Shown piece after piece: positions 42,529 through 51,034 of a stretch of 64,000 nucleotides of DNA (the first letter of the stretch is position 1; each line of letters opens with the position of its first letter). A program made the translations under genes and the position numbers. The DNA is from Bacillota bacterium (GTDB lineage Bacteria; Bacillota; Clostridia; Lachnospirales; Lachnospiraceae): assembly GCA_023411555.1 (NCBI GenBank), contig JAEYOQ010000057.1, positions 202,122 to 266,121 of the forward strand. The letters are read 5' to 3'. A model generated the notes under the pieces. It was not told the origin of the DNA. It saw only the letters and a program-made list of their open reading frames with translations, and ran no database searches.

Positions 42529-42577
42529 AAGAGTAACAGCATTCTGTGTGTGAGGTATGCTGTTACTCTTAAATTTT
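42529..42577. terminator. Terminator between the hydrolase and argG
   Basis: AAGAGTAACAGCAT pairs perfectly with its complement around a 14-base loop, with AAATTTTA on the right. The genes converge here, so it may serve both strands. Confidence 0.82.
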
Positions 42578-42627
42578 AGAGTATCACTGTTATAATCAAT
42601 CCCATTATATTGTAAGGTGACTTCGCT

Positions 42628-43839
42628 TTATTCCTTGTCCAGGGATGCCATCTTCATGGCACGAACCTTTAAGGAAAGGCCAAAGAGGTTGATAAAGCCT
42701 TCTGCATCGTGATGGTTATAGAGGTCACCGGTTGTAAAGGAAGCAATGCTTTCATTATATAAGGAGTAAGGAGAGGTCGTTCCCTGCTTTATTATATTGC
42801 CCTTATAGAGCTTAAGCTTAACCTCACCGGTCACATATTCCTGAGTTACATCGATAAAAGCCTGGTATGCTTCACGAAGAGGTGTGAACCATTTTCCTTC
42901 GTATACGATATCGGCAAAGCGGTTACCGACCTCTTTCTTCGCGGTCATAGTAGCACGATCAAGAATAAGCTCTTCTAATTGCATATGAGCCTCCATCAGT
43001 ATAGTACCGCCGGGAGTTTCGTATACACCGCGGGACTTCATACCAACCACACGATTCTCAACAATATCTACGATTCCTATCCCATGCTTACCGCCAAGTA
43101 CATTCAATTCATTAATAATCTCAGTAGCGGTCATTTTCTTGCCGTTCAGTGCGGTAGGAATGCCCTTTTCGAAGGAAAGACTGAGGGTTTCTCCTTCATC
43201 CGGTGCCTTCTCGGGAGATACGCCAAGTACCAGTAGGTGATCATAATTAGGTGCATTAGAGGGCAACTCTAATTCCAGACCCTCGTGGCTGATGTGCCAT
43301 AGGTTTCGATCACGGGAATAGCTGTTATCTGAAGAGAAGGGAAGATTAATTCCGTGTTTTTCACAGTATTCAATTTCCTCTTCACGAGAAGCCATGGTCC
43401 ATATTCTCCAAGGAGCAATAATCTTTAAATCGGGAGCCAGAGCCTTAATGGTTAATTCAAAACGAACTTGGTCGTTGCCCTTACCGGTTGCGCCGTGGCA
43501 GATTGCAGTAGCACCTTCTATTCTTGCTATTTCAACTAATCTTTTCGCAATTACGGGACGAGCCATGGAAGTTCCTAAGAGATATTTATTCTCATAGACA
43601 GCATTCGCCTTGACACAGGGGATAACGTAGTCGTTTACGAATTCATCAACCACGTTCTCGATATAGAGCTTGGTGGCTCCGGAAAGCTTTGCCCTCTCTT
43701 CGAGACCATCCAATTCATTTCCTTGACCTACGTCGATACATACGCAGATTACTTCATAATCATAATTCTCCTTTAACCAGGGAATGATAGCGGTGGTATC
43801 CAAACCACCGGAATAAGCTAAAATAACTTTCTCTTTCAT
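42628..43839 (-). CDS. argG: Argininosuccinate synthase ArgG
   Basis: A 403-residue enzyme joining citrulline and aspartate with ATP, the penultimate step of arginine synthesis. The PP-loop is ILAYSGGLDTTAIIPWLKE at the N terminus. Other landmarks are YLLGTSMARPVIAKRLVEIA near 83, AICHGATGKGNDQVRFELT near 112 and ENRVVGMKSRGVYETPGGTI in the synthetase half. The length is normal for the family. An AGGAGG-like site (TGGAGG) precedes the ATG. It is divergent from the maf-to-argD cluster. A promoter (43897-43925) and an ARG-box-like dyad (43940-43957) lie upstream. No argH follows, so argininosuccinate lyase must be elsewhere. Confidence 0.97.
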   Translation of the reverse strand: MKEKVILAYSGGLDTTAIIPWLKENYDYEVICVCIDVGQGNELDGLEERAKLSGATKLYIENVVDEFVNDYVIPCVKANAVYENKYLLGTSMARPVIAKRLVEIARIEGATAICHGATGKGNDQVRFELTIKALAPDLKIIAPWRIWTMASREEEIEYCEKHGINLPFSSDNSYSRDRNLWHISHEGLELELPSNAPNYDHLLVLGVSPEKAPDEGETLSLSFEKGIPTALNGKKMTATEIINELNVLGGKHGIGIVDIVENRVVGMKSRGVYETPGGTILMEAHMQLEELILDRATMTAKKEVGNRFADIVYEGKWFTPLREAYQAFIDVTQEYVTGEVKLKLYKGNIIKQGTTSPYSLYNESIASFTTGDLYNHHDAEGFINLFGLSLKVRAMKMASLDKE

Positions 43840-43896
43840 ACGATTACCTCCAATTAATATGATTTCTATTGTAATTAACCTTCACTAATTTGTTTA

Positions 43897-43925
43897 AATA
43901 TACAACACATTTTATTATTATGCAA
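43897..43925 (-). promoter_or_regulatory. argG promoter
   Basis: On the minus strand TTGCAT (43925-43920), 17-base spacer, TATATT (43902-43897), about 60 bases before the start codon. Confidence 0.6.
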
Positions 43926-43939
43926 TAGTAAAGTTTAAA

Positions 43940-43957
43940 AAAGTATAAAAATACAAA
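43940..43957 (-). promoter_or_regulatory. ARG-box-like dyad upstream of argG
   Basis: AAAGTATAAAAATACAAA is a dyad of the ArgR/AhrC operator type (half sites around an A/T core) located just upstream of the predicted argG -35. Binding by ArgR is an inference. Confidence 0.4.
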
Positions 43958-44191
43958 GAAATCCTTTTTTACTGCTTCTTATTATTACCTTATAATACTT
44001 TTCTACAAGGGGGGAGATGCTGTTTTCTATACCGTTTAGAATGCAATTTCCTTTACTATTCGTTGATAATTATTATAATGAAAGAAGACGTGTCTACTAA
44101 CGAATATAAAAGAAGTATTGTTTTTATATGATATTATTATGACCAAGAGAAAATCGAATGCAGGACGGTACAGTCCTGGGAAAGGATGAAT

Positions 44192-44803
44192 ATGTATCAA
44201 ATTATTTTGGCTTCAGAATCACCGAGACGTAGAGAAATTATGGAGACGATGGGAATCCCCTATCAAGTCATGGCAAGTAATGTGAAGGAAGAGGTTACAG
44301 AGACCATTCCTGATCTTATGGTACAAGCTCTGGCAAGGCTCAAGACAGAGGAGATTAAAAAACAAGCTTTGCAGCTTATGGATGCAGGCAAGGATATTAT
44401 CATTATTGGGGCTGACACAATGGTATTTTTTGAAGAGCATGCTTTGGGAAAGCCAAAGGATAAGGAGGATGCGGCCAGAATGCTTCGGATGCTGTCTGAC
44501 CATGCCCATGAGGTTTGCACCGGTGTCAGTATTATTATAAAGAAACAGGATGGCAGTGAAGAGAGCTTATCCTTTGCAGTGTGTACGAAGGTTATCGTCA
44601 ATCCGTTAACAGAGGAGCAAATTCAGGACTATATTGCAACAGGTGAACCGATGGATAAGGCAGGAGCATATGCAATCCAAGGTAAATTCGGCATCTTTAT
44701 TAGAGAAATTGTTGGCGATTACTATAATATTGTGGGCTTTCCGATTGCGGAAATTTATGCCGTGTTGCTTCACCATGGTATTGATCTAAAAAAATTAAAT
44801 TAG
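44192..44803 (+). CDS. maf: Maf-family nucleotide pyrophosphatase
   Basis: A 203-residue Maf/YceF/YhdE protein. It begins with the signature IILASESPRRREIMETMGI (S-x-S-P-R-R) and contains IIIGADTMVFFEEHALGKPK near residue 70 (catalytic Asp) and YAIQGKFGIFIREIVGDYYN near 160. Maf enzymes hydrolyse non-canonical or UTP/dTTP-type nucleotides to the monophosphate and were first linked to septum formation. AAAGG lies 6 bases before the ATG at 44192; the ATG at 44186 abuts that site. It starts a plus-strand run leading to GNAT and argJ-B-D. Confidence 0.93.
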   Translation: MYQIILASESPRRREIMETMGIPYQVMASNVKEEVTETIPDLMVQALARLKTEEIKKQALQLMDAGKDIIIIGADTMVFFEEHALGKPKDKEDAARMLRMLSDHAHEVCTGVSIIIKKQDGSEESLSFAVCTKVIVNPLTEEQIQDYIATGEPMDKAGAYAIQGKFGIFIREIVGDYYNIVGFPIAEIYAVLLHHGIDLKKLN

Positions 44804-44886
44804 GTATTGCATAAATTTAAATCCGGATGTATAATTATAAATAATTTTATACAACATTATCCATTTGTACCTTCGGAGGTGATTAT

Positions 44887-45315
44887 ATGATAAGGCATTT
44901 CACAATGGATGACTATGATAAGGTTTATCAGCTATGGAAAAGAACACCCGGGCTTGGTCTTCGAACCATGGATGACTCGAAGGAGGGAATCGAACGATTC
45001 CTAGAAAGAAATCCAAGTACCAATTTTGTCGCAGAAGAAGACGGAAATATCGTTGGAGTGGTGCTTGGCGGTCATGATGGCAGACGGGGTTACATCTATC
45101 ATGCCTGTGTCGATGAGAATTACCGAAGACAATCTGTAGGAAGAGAACTGATGGAGAGGATAACCGAGGCGATGAAAGACGAGAGAATAACAAGGCTGGG
45201 GTTAGTTTGCCTCGCAGAGAATAATCTGGGTAATGAATTTTGGCGCAGGTTAGGCTGGGTGCAACGTTCCGATCTTAATTATTATACAATCAGTATCAAT
45301 GAGAATAATCATTAA
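44887..45315 (+). CDS. GNAT family N-acetyltransferase upstream of argJ
   Basis: A 142-residue GNAT protein. The N terminus is MIRHFTMDDYDKVYQLWKRT. The acetyl-CoA motif is HACVDENYRRQSVGRELMER near residue 72, with Q-S-V-G where R/Q-G-x-G is usual. The C-terminal LVCLAENNLGNEFWRRLGWV near 106 fits single-domain GNATs such as RimI-like and YpeA-like enzymes. CGGAGG lies about 8 bases before the ATG. Because ArgJ makes acetylglutamate itself, this need not be an NAGS; its place before argJ does not fix its function. The ARG-box-like dyad near 45350 lies between it and argJ. Confidence 0.85.
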   Translation: MIRHFTMDDYDKVYQLWKRTPGLGLRTMDDSKEGIERFLERNPSTNFVAEEDGNIVGVVLGGHDGRRGYIYHACVDENYRRQSVGRELMERITEAMKDERITRLGLVCLAENNLGNEFWRRLGWVQRSDLNYYTISINENNH

Positions 45316-45349
45316 TTTATGACTACAGAAGGATAATCAGCGTATTGCT

Positions 45350-45367
45350 TATGAATGATTATACATG
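45350..45367 (+). promoter_or_regulatory. ARG-box-like dyad before argJ
   Basis: TATGAATGATTATACATG fits the ArgR/AhrC operator pattern well and overlaps the first base of the argJ ribosome binding site (GGAGGG). It is a candidate for arginine repression of argJ-B-D. A promoter could not be placed with confidence. Confidence 0.45.
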
Positions 45368-45379
45368 GAGGGTTAGGTG

Positions 45380-46606
45380 ATGCATATGAAGAAAATAGAA
45401 GGTGGTGTAACAGCGGCTAAGGGCTTTATGGCAGCCGGTGTATATGCTGGAATAAAGAAGAATAAAAAAGATATGGCGTTGGTCTATTCGGTAGTGCCAG
45501 CTAAGGGAGCAGGAACCTTCACTACTAATGTGGTTAAGGCAGCTCCGGTCAGATGGGATATGAAGATAACAAAGGAAAGTCCCTTTGTTCAGGCAGTGGT
45601 ACTAAATAGTGGAGTGGCCAATGCCTGTACGGGACCGGAGGGTGAGAGCAATAATGAAAAGATGGCAAAGGCAGTGGCAGACAACTTGAGTATCTCCCAG
45701 GATGCAGTATACACAGCATCAACCGGTGTAATTGGTAAGCAGATGCCTATGGATGTAATTATTAAAGGTGTATCGCTTTTAGCTGCAGATTTGAAGGAAG
45801 GTCTTTCGGCGGGAGCTCTGGCTGCTGAGGCGATTATGACAACAGACACTTATTCCAAGGAATGTGCCGTAAGCTTTGTTGTGGATGGAAAGGAGATCAC
45901 CCTTGGTGGTATGGCGAAGGGCTCAGGTATGATCCACCCGAATATGGCAACGATGCTTGGGGTGATCACCACGGATTTAAATATCAGTAAGGAGCTGCTG
46001 CAGGAGGCCCTAAGTGCTGATGTCAAGGTCTCCTTCAACATGATAAGTGTGGATCGTGATACCTCAACGAATGATTCCTTATTAGTATTAGCCAATGGTC
46101 TCGCCGGAAACAAGGAAATCACGGAGAAGAACGAGGATTATGAAACCTTCTGTAAGGCGCTGAATTATGTGACAACAGATCTGTCGAAGAAGATGGCTGC
46201 CGATGGAGAAGGAGCAACTAAGTTATTTGAGGTGGAGGTGGTCGGAGCTCCCTCTTGGGAGGAGGCATCGGTACTCAGCAAATCCATCATTACCTCTAAT
46301 CTAGTTAAGACTGCAGTGTTTGGTAATGATGCCAACTGGGGAAGAATCTTATGTGCTATGGGTTATTCCGGTGTTAATTTTGATCCGGATAAGGTGGATC
46401 TATTTATTGAGAGCGTGGATGGGAAGCTACAATTGGTTAAGGACGGAATGGCTACTGATTATTCCGAGGAAATTGCAACGAAGCTTCTCTCGGCGAAGGA
46501 AGTCAAGGCTACGGCTGATTTAAAGTCCGGCTCGGCAAAAGCGACGGCCTGGGGCTGTGATTTCTCCTATGATTATGTAAAAATTAATGCGGATTATCGC
46601 TCATAA
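45380..46606 (+). CDS. argJ: Bifunctional ornithine acetyltransferase/N-acetylglutamate synthase ArgJ
   Basis: A 408-residue enzyme that moves the acetyl group from N-acetylornithine to glutamate and may also use acetyl-CoA, giving the cyclic arginine route. The self-cleavage site lies in GMAKGSGMIHPNMATMLGVI near residue 190, where the chain is cut before the Thr of ATML to form alpha and beta subunits. Other blocks are VVLNSGVANACTGPEG near 75, STGVIGKQMPMDVI and NDANWGRILCAMGYSGVNF near 316. GGAGGG lies 7 bases before the ATG at 45380; the GTG at 45377 is less likely. It heads argJ-argB-argD; argC is not in the window. Confidence 0.96.
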   Translation: MHMKKIEGGVTAAKGFMAAGVYAGIKKNKKDMALVYSVVPAKGAGTFTTNVVKAAPVRWDMKITKESPFVQAVVLNSGVANACTGPEGESNNEKMAKAVADNLSISQDAVYTASTGVIGKQMPMDVIIKGVSLLAADLKEGLSAGALAAEAIMTTDTYSKECAVSFVVDGKEITLGGMAKGSGMIHPNMATMLGVITTDLNISKELLQEALSADVKVSFNMISVDRDTSTNDSLLVLANGLAGNKEITEKNEDYETFCKALNYVTTDLSKKMAADGEGATKLFEVEVVGAPSWEEASVLSKSIITSNLVKTAVFGNDANWGRILCAMGYSGVNFDPDKVDLFIESVDGKLQLVKDGMATDYSEEIATKLLSAKEVKATADLKSGSAKATAWGCDFSYDYVKINADYRS

Positions 46607-46635
46607 TGACATTGATTTAAGAAAGGACTAGAGAA

Positions 46636-47541
46636 ATGGAACAGATGGATCAGATACTTTTGAAGGCACAGACTTTGATTGAGGCACTTCCCTATATACA
46701 GAAGTTTAATAATAAAAAGGTTGTTGTAAAATATGGCGGAAGCGCGATGCTGGATGAAAACCTTCAGCTCAATGTCATCAAGGATGTTGCCCTGCTGAAG
46801 CTGGTTGGTATGCAGCCAATCATTGTTCACGGCGGGGGTAAGGAGATTACGAAATGGCTCGGTCTGTTAGGGCATGAGTCCAGCTTCGTTGAGGGTCTAC
46901 GTGTAACCGATGAGCAGACCATGGAGGTCGCAGAGATGGTTCTTGGTAAGGTGAACAAGAACCTGGTACAGCTGGTAGAGAAGCTGGGTGTGAAAGCAGT
47001 TGGTATCAGCGGTAAGGACGGCTGTACCTTGAAGGTGGAGAAGAAGACGGTTAATGGCCAGGATATCGGTTTTGTAGGAAATATTACCGAGGTGAATACG
47101 GAGCTTATTAACACCTTGATTGATAATAATTTTGTCCCGGTTATTGCCCCGATAGGTCTGGATGATGATTATCAGAATTATAATATCAATGCAGACGATG
47201 CGGCTTGTGCGGTGGCAACTGCAATCGGAGCAGAGAAGCTTGTTTTCTTGACCGATATAGAGGGCGTATATGCTGATCCAGGTGATAAAAGTAGTTTAAT
47301 TTCTGTTTTAACACTGGATAAAGCAGATGAACTATTAGACAGTGGCTTTATTGGCGGGGGAATGCTGCCAAAGCTGAAAAACTGTGTGGATGCGGTTAGA
47401 AACGGTGTATCCAGGGTACATATTCTGGACGGAAGAATTGAACATTGTCTGCTCCTGGAGTTCTTCACAAATCGGGGGATAGGAACCGCTATTATAGATC
47501 AAGCAGGTATTTATGATAATGAGGACATTGTAGGTAATTAG
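46636..47541 (+). CDS. argB: Acetylglutamate kinase ArgB
   Basis: A 301-residue amino acid kinase that phosphorylates N-acetylglutamate, the second step of arginine synthesis. Motifs: VVKYGGSAMLDENLQLNVIK near residue 31 (phosphate-binding Lys), PIIVHGGGKEITKWLGLLG near 64, NADDAACAVATAIGAEKLVF near 184 and SGFIGGGMLPKLKNCVDAV near 240. The N-terminal helix of about 25 residues before the core (QILLKAQTLIEALPYIQKF) is the extension of the arginine-inhibited hexameric type, so feedback inhibition is likely. GAAAGGA lies about 7 bases before the ATG. The gap to argJ is 29 bases. Confidence 0.96.
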   Translation: MEQMDQILLKAQTLIEALPYIQKFNNKKVVVKYGGSAMLDENLQLNVIKDVALLKLVGMQPIIVHGGGKEITKWLGLLGHESSFVEGLRVTDEQTMEVAEMVLGKVNKNLVQLVEKLGVKAVGISGKDGCTLKVEKKTVNGQDIGFVGNITEVNTELINTLIDNNFVPVIAPIGLDDDYQNYNINADDAACAVATAIGAEKLVFLTDIEGVYADPGDKSSLISVLTLDKADELLDSGFIGGGMLPKLKNCVDAVRNGVSRVHILDGRIEHCLLLEFFTNRGIGTAIIDQAGIYDNEDIVGN

Positions 47542-47613
47542 AAGAGCAGATGACCTTGAAGGTGACACTTCTGCTCTGGCTGATTTAAGCAGTGAAGAAA
47601 GGATAAGATTAGT

Positions 47614-48798
47614 ATGAAGTTGTACATGGAAGAAGCCGACAAAGTATTGATGCACACCTATAATCGTTATCAGATTGTTTTAGATCATGGTGAGGGTGTC
47701 TATCTTTTTGATAGTGATAATAAGAAATATCTGGACTTCGCTGCCGGTATTGCAGTGTTTGCCCTAGGTTATGGTAATCAAGCGTTCAATGATGCTTTGA
47801 AATATCAGATTGATAAGCTGCTCCATACCTCGAATCTCTTTTATAATAAACCAGTGATTGATGCTGCAAGGAAACTACTTAAGGCTACCGGTATGGATCA
47901 GGCTTTCTTTACCAGCAGTGGTACAGAAGCAATTGAGGGAGCGATAAAGCTGGCACGAAAGTATTATTATAAGAAGCATGGCGTGGCGGATAGTCAGATT
48001 ATCTCCATGAATCATTCCTTCCACGGAAGAAGTATGGGAGCATTAAGCGTAACAGGCAATAAAAAATATCAGGAAGCCTTTGGTCCTCTTATCAACGGTA
48101 TTGCCTTTGCTGAGTATAATAACCTAGACAGCGTAATGGAGCTGGTCAATGATAAGACCTGTGCGATTATCCTGGAGCCGGTGCAGGGGGAGGGTGGTAT
48201 CTATCCTGCAACAAGAGAATTCCTAGAGGGTGTAAGAAAGCTCTGTGACGAGAGGAAGATTATTTTAATTCTCGATGAAATACAATGTGGTATGGGAAGA
48301 ACAGGAAAAATGTTTGCTCATCAGCATTACGAAGTGAAACCGGATATCATTACCTGTGCGAAAGCCCTAGGCTGTGGAGTACCGGTTGGAGCCTTTGCGG
48401 CTACCGAGGAAGTTGCTTCTGCCTTTGAACCCGGTGACCATGGAACGACCTATGGAGGAAATCCTTTTGCTACAGCCGCAGTAAGCAAGGTTTTCGATCT
48501 GTTTGAAAGCGAAAAGCTGGTGGAACACGTTCAAGAGATTGCGCCCTATCTAATAGAGAAGCTGGATGGATTAGTAGAAGCCTTTGATTTTATTAAGGAA
48601 CGTAGGGGTATGGGGCTAATGCAGGGATTGGAATTTACGATTCCTGTGAAGGATATTATACCACAGATTATGGATGCTGGGCTGATCCTGATACCGGCCG
48701 GCCCGAATGTTCTTCGTATTATACCACCTCTAGTAATTGAGAAGCAGCATGTGGATGATATGATTGCGATTCTATATAAAGTATTAAGTAAGATATAA
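47614..48798 (+). CDS. argD: Acetylornithine aminotransferase ArgD
   Basis: A 394-residue class III aminotransferase using pyridoxal phosphate to convert N-acetylglutamate semialdehyde to N-acetylornithine. Landmarks: GEGVYLFDSDNKKYLDFAAG near 26, FTSSGTEAIEGAIKLARKYY near 103 (cofactor phosphate), SFHGRSMGALSVTGN near 132, IILILDEIQCGMGRTGKMFA near 215 (Asp and Gln) and DIITCAKALGCGVPVGAFAA near 246 (Schiff-base Lys). It lies 72 bases past argB; a small hairpin (AGAGCAG with its complement near 47545-47578) fills the gap. GAAAGGA precedes the ATG. The operon appears to end here. Confidence 0.95.
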   Translation: MKLYMEEADKVLMHTYNRYQIVLDHGEGVYLFDSDNKKYLDFAAGIAVFALGYGNQAFNDALKYQIDKLLHTSNLFYNKPVIDAARKLLKATGMDQAFFTSSGTEAIEGAIKLARKYYYKKHGVADSQIISMNHSFHGRSMGALSVTGNKKYQEAFGPLINGIAFAEYNNLDSVMELVNDKTCAIILEPVQGEGGIYPATREFLEGVRKLCDERKIILILDEIQCGMGRTGKMFAHQHYEVKPDIITCAKALGCGVPVGAFAATEEVASAFEPGDHGTTYGGNPFATAAVSKVFDLFESEKLVEHVQEIAPYLIEKLDGLVEAFDFIKERRGMGLMQGLEFTIPVKDIIPQIMDAGLILIPAGPNVLRIIPPLVIEKQHVDDMIAILYKVLSKI

Positions 48799-48943
48799 CA
48801 GCTCCTTTTCCTTGTTCAACCACTGCATAAGAGATACCAATTATGGCAAAGATGTTAATGAGCTTCCTATGAGCTTTTGCGAGGACACAAAGTGACATTG
48901 ACATCACTTTGATTTGCGTGAATGAAAGGATTGGGATTCGAAT

Positions 48944-49390
48944 ATGTTGGGATTTTTAATTGCTATTTTATCCGGAGCTCTGATGAGTGTCCAAGGGGTA
49001 TTTAATACAGGGGTAACGAAGCAGACAGGCATCTGGGTGTCGGCTACCTTTGTTCAATTTACTGCCATGCTGGTATGCTTTGGGGCCTGGTTTGTAACAG
49101 GGCGCCAAGGATCCTTCTCATCACTAATCAAAATTGAGAGCAAATATATGCTGCTTGGTGGAGTATTAGGTGCTTTCATCACCTATACCGTTATAAAAAG
49201 TGTGGATTCCTTAGGACCAGCCATGGCTAATATGTTTATCATCACCGCTCAGCTACTGGTAGCCTATCTCATAGAGCTATTTGGTATCTTTGGAACCAAG
49301 AAGGTTGACTTTGAATGGCATAAGCTGATTGGTCTTATATTAGTGGCTGCAGGGATTGTGATATTTCAATGTAATTGGAAAAAATGTTAG
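48944..49390 (+). CDS. DMT-superfamily transporter (YdcZ/DUF606)
   Basis: A 148-residue membrane protein of five spans, typical of the half-size DMT family DUF606 (YdcZ type). Blocks: ILSGALMSVQGVFNTGVTKQ at the N terminus, VSATFVQFTAMLVCFGAWFV near 33, LLGGVLGAFITYTVIKSVDS near 70 and KLIGLILVAAGIVIFQCNWK at the end. Substrate is unknown and the protein probably works as a dimer. The ATG has GAAAGGA about 13 bases upstream. An inverted repeat (CAAAGTGA/TCACTTTG, about 48888-48911) lies just before it. Confidence 0.85.
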   Translation: MLGFLIAILSGALMSVQGVFNTGVTKQTGIWVSATFVQFTAMLVCFGAWFVTGRQGSFSSLIKIESKYMLLGGVLGAFITYTVIKSVDSLGPAMANMFIITAQLLVAYLIELFGIFGTKKVDFEWHKLIGLILVAAGIVIFQCNWKKC

Positions 49391-49521
49391 GTTTTTTCTG
49401 ATATTATGGATGAAATACCTATTGTAAATGGTGGGTAGATTATGTAAAATAATAATGTCTTTTCAAAAAGTATAGAGGGTACTTTTTAAGTCATCTTAAG
49501 AAAAAAGAAAGATGATGGATT

Positions 49522-50217
49522 ATGAGAAAAAGATATGTTATGATAGGAATTATCGGATTTCTATTATTGATTACCGGTATTTGCTATAGCTGTGCTTACA
49601 GGAAAAAGGAGACGAAAGCACAATTGATTACTAGTCTATCAACAAGCAGTGATAGTCAAGCTTCTGATCAATCGCCTACCGAAGTTTCAGAGATTCCATT
49701 TGCTCAAAACAGGAATCTCATCCAGGAGGAGCAAGCTGCTGTTAATCAAGAGAAGGATGAACCGCCAATGATATATGTACATCTATGTGGCGCGGTGATG
49801 AACCCAGGTGTATATGAGGTATCAGAAAGCTCCAGGGTATTTGATGTAATCGAGCAGGCTGGAGGGTTATCGCAGGAAGCGGCGGGAGATTATATCAACC
49901 AGGCACAGCAGGTAAAGGATGGACAGAGGATCTATATTCCAACCAAGGATGAGGTAGAAGGGATGTCTCCTGTCGTGGAGCTATCTACGGATGATCAGAA
50001 CCCGTCCTCTACTACGGACAAGAAGCTGATTAATATCAACCTTGCCGATGCTAAGGAGTTGATGGAGCTTCCGGGGGTTGGTGAAGCAAAGGCTGCCAGT
50101 ATTATTGAATATCGTAATGCAAACGGAAGCTTTCAGACAATCGAGGAGCTTATGAAGATTCCGGGAATTAAGGAGGGGTTATTCAACAAGGTTTCCTCTT
50201 ATATCACAGTGAAATAG
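49522..50217 (+). CDS. comEA: ComEA-type DNA-binding competence protein
   Basis: A 231-residue protein with an N-terminal membrane anchor (about residues 6-25), a linker, an SLBB domain (IYVHLCGAVMNPGVYEVSES near 88, to about 143), and a C-terminal helix-hairpin-helix pair (NINLADAKELMELPGVGEAK near 172, IPGIKEGLFNKVSSYITVK at the end) that binds double-stranded DNA. ComEA is the receptor that hands DNA to the ComEC channel during natural transformation. ComEC lies 3.2 kb downstream, separated by a two-component system and a GerM lipoprotein. The ATG has GAAAGATG, a moderate site, upstream. Confidence 0.93.
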   Translation: MRKRYVMIGIIGFLLLITGICYSCAYRKKETKAQLITSLSTSSDSQASDQSPTEVSEIPFAQNRNLIQEEQAAVNQEKDEPPMIYVHLCGAVMNPGVYEVSESSRVFDVIEQAGGLSQEAAGDYINQAQQVKDGQRIYIPTKDEVEGMSPVVELSTDDQNPSSTTDKKLININLADAKELMELPGVGEAKAASIIEYRNANGSFQTIEELMKIPGIKEGLFNKVSSYITVK

Positions 50218-50316
50218 ATAAGTAATTAATGATTAAGACGCATCCGAAGACGGTATAATCTGCTTTAACGGTTTCTGTTAAACAAAGGGTTATTATTATA
50301 TAGATGAGGTGAAGAG

Positions 50317-51015
50317 ATGGCAAAGAGAGTGCTCGTAGTTGATGATGAGAAATTAATTGTAAAGGGAATCCGTTTCAGCCTGGAACAAGATGGTATGGAA
50401 GTGGATTGTGCCTATGATGGAGAAGAAGCATTGGAGGCTGCCAAGAAGAAGGAATACGATGTGGTATTGCTGGATGTGATGCTTCCCAAGCTTTCCGGCT
50501 TTGAAGTATGTCAGCAGATCAGAGAGTTCTCTATGATGCCTATCATTATGTTGACTGCAAAGGGAGATGATATGGACAAGATTCTCGGCTTGGAATACGG
50601 AGCTGATGATTATATCACAAAACCCTTTAATATTCTGGAGGTAAAGGCGAGAATTAAAGCCATTATAAGACGAAATAATAAAAATTCCAGCACAGGAAGC
50701 TCGGACTCTAAGACGATTACCTTTGGTGATATGAAGATAGACTGTGAGAACAGAAGAGTTTACATTCTGGGTAAAGAGGTTAATCTGACTGCGAAGGAGT
50801 TCGATTTGCTTGAACTTCTGGTATATAATCCCAATAAGGTATATAGCCGCGAGAATCTTTTGAATATTGTATGGGGCTATGATTATCCGGGTGATGTGAG
50901 AACCGTAGATGTACACATTCGAAGATTGCGTGAAAAGATTGAAAGCAATCCAAGCGAGCCAAAATATATACATACAAAATGGGGTGTAGGATATTTTTTC
51001 CAAAATCAAGAATAA
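50317..51015 (+). CDS. OmpR/PhoB-family response regulator
   Basis: A 232-residue regulator. Receiver: acidic pair D9/D10, phospho-acceptor D53 in VVLLDVMLPKLSGFEV and the conserved K in GADDYITKPFNILEV near 105. A winged-helix Trans_reg_C domain covers about 135-230 (VNLTAKEFDLLELLVYNPNK, RTVDVHIRRLREKIE, GVGYFF). It is paired with the kinase at 51035. The ATG has GAGGTGAAG about 5 bases upstream. The target genes are not known. Placement between comEA and comEC suggests envelope or competence regulation, but similar RR-HK-GerM clusters are known without competence control, so this is only inference. Confidence 0.95.
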   Translation: MAKRVLVVDDEKLIVKGIRFSLEQDGMEVDCAYDGEEALEAAKKKEYDVVLLDVMLPKLSGFEVCQQIREFSMMPIIMLTAKGDDMDKILGLEYGADDYITKPFNILEVKARIKAIIRRNNKNSSTGSSDSKTITFGDMKIDCENRRVYILGKEVNLTAKEFDLLELLVYNPNKVYSRENLLNIVWGYDYPGDVRTVDVHIRRLREKIESNPSEPKYIHTKWGVGYFFQNQE

Positions 51016-51034
51016 ATTACGTATATTTAACAGC

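Larger units (their letters stand above)
43840..44191. other. Divergent intergenic region between argG and maf
   Basis: About 350 bases of AT-rich DNA. The argG-side half holds the promoter and the ARG-box-like dyad listed separately. Near maf a small hairpin (CAGGAC/GTCCTG, about 44161-44178) lies next to the ribosome binding site. Nothing else was recognised. Confidence 0.5.
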
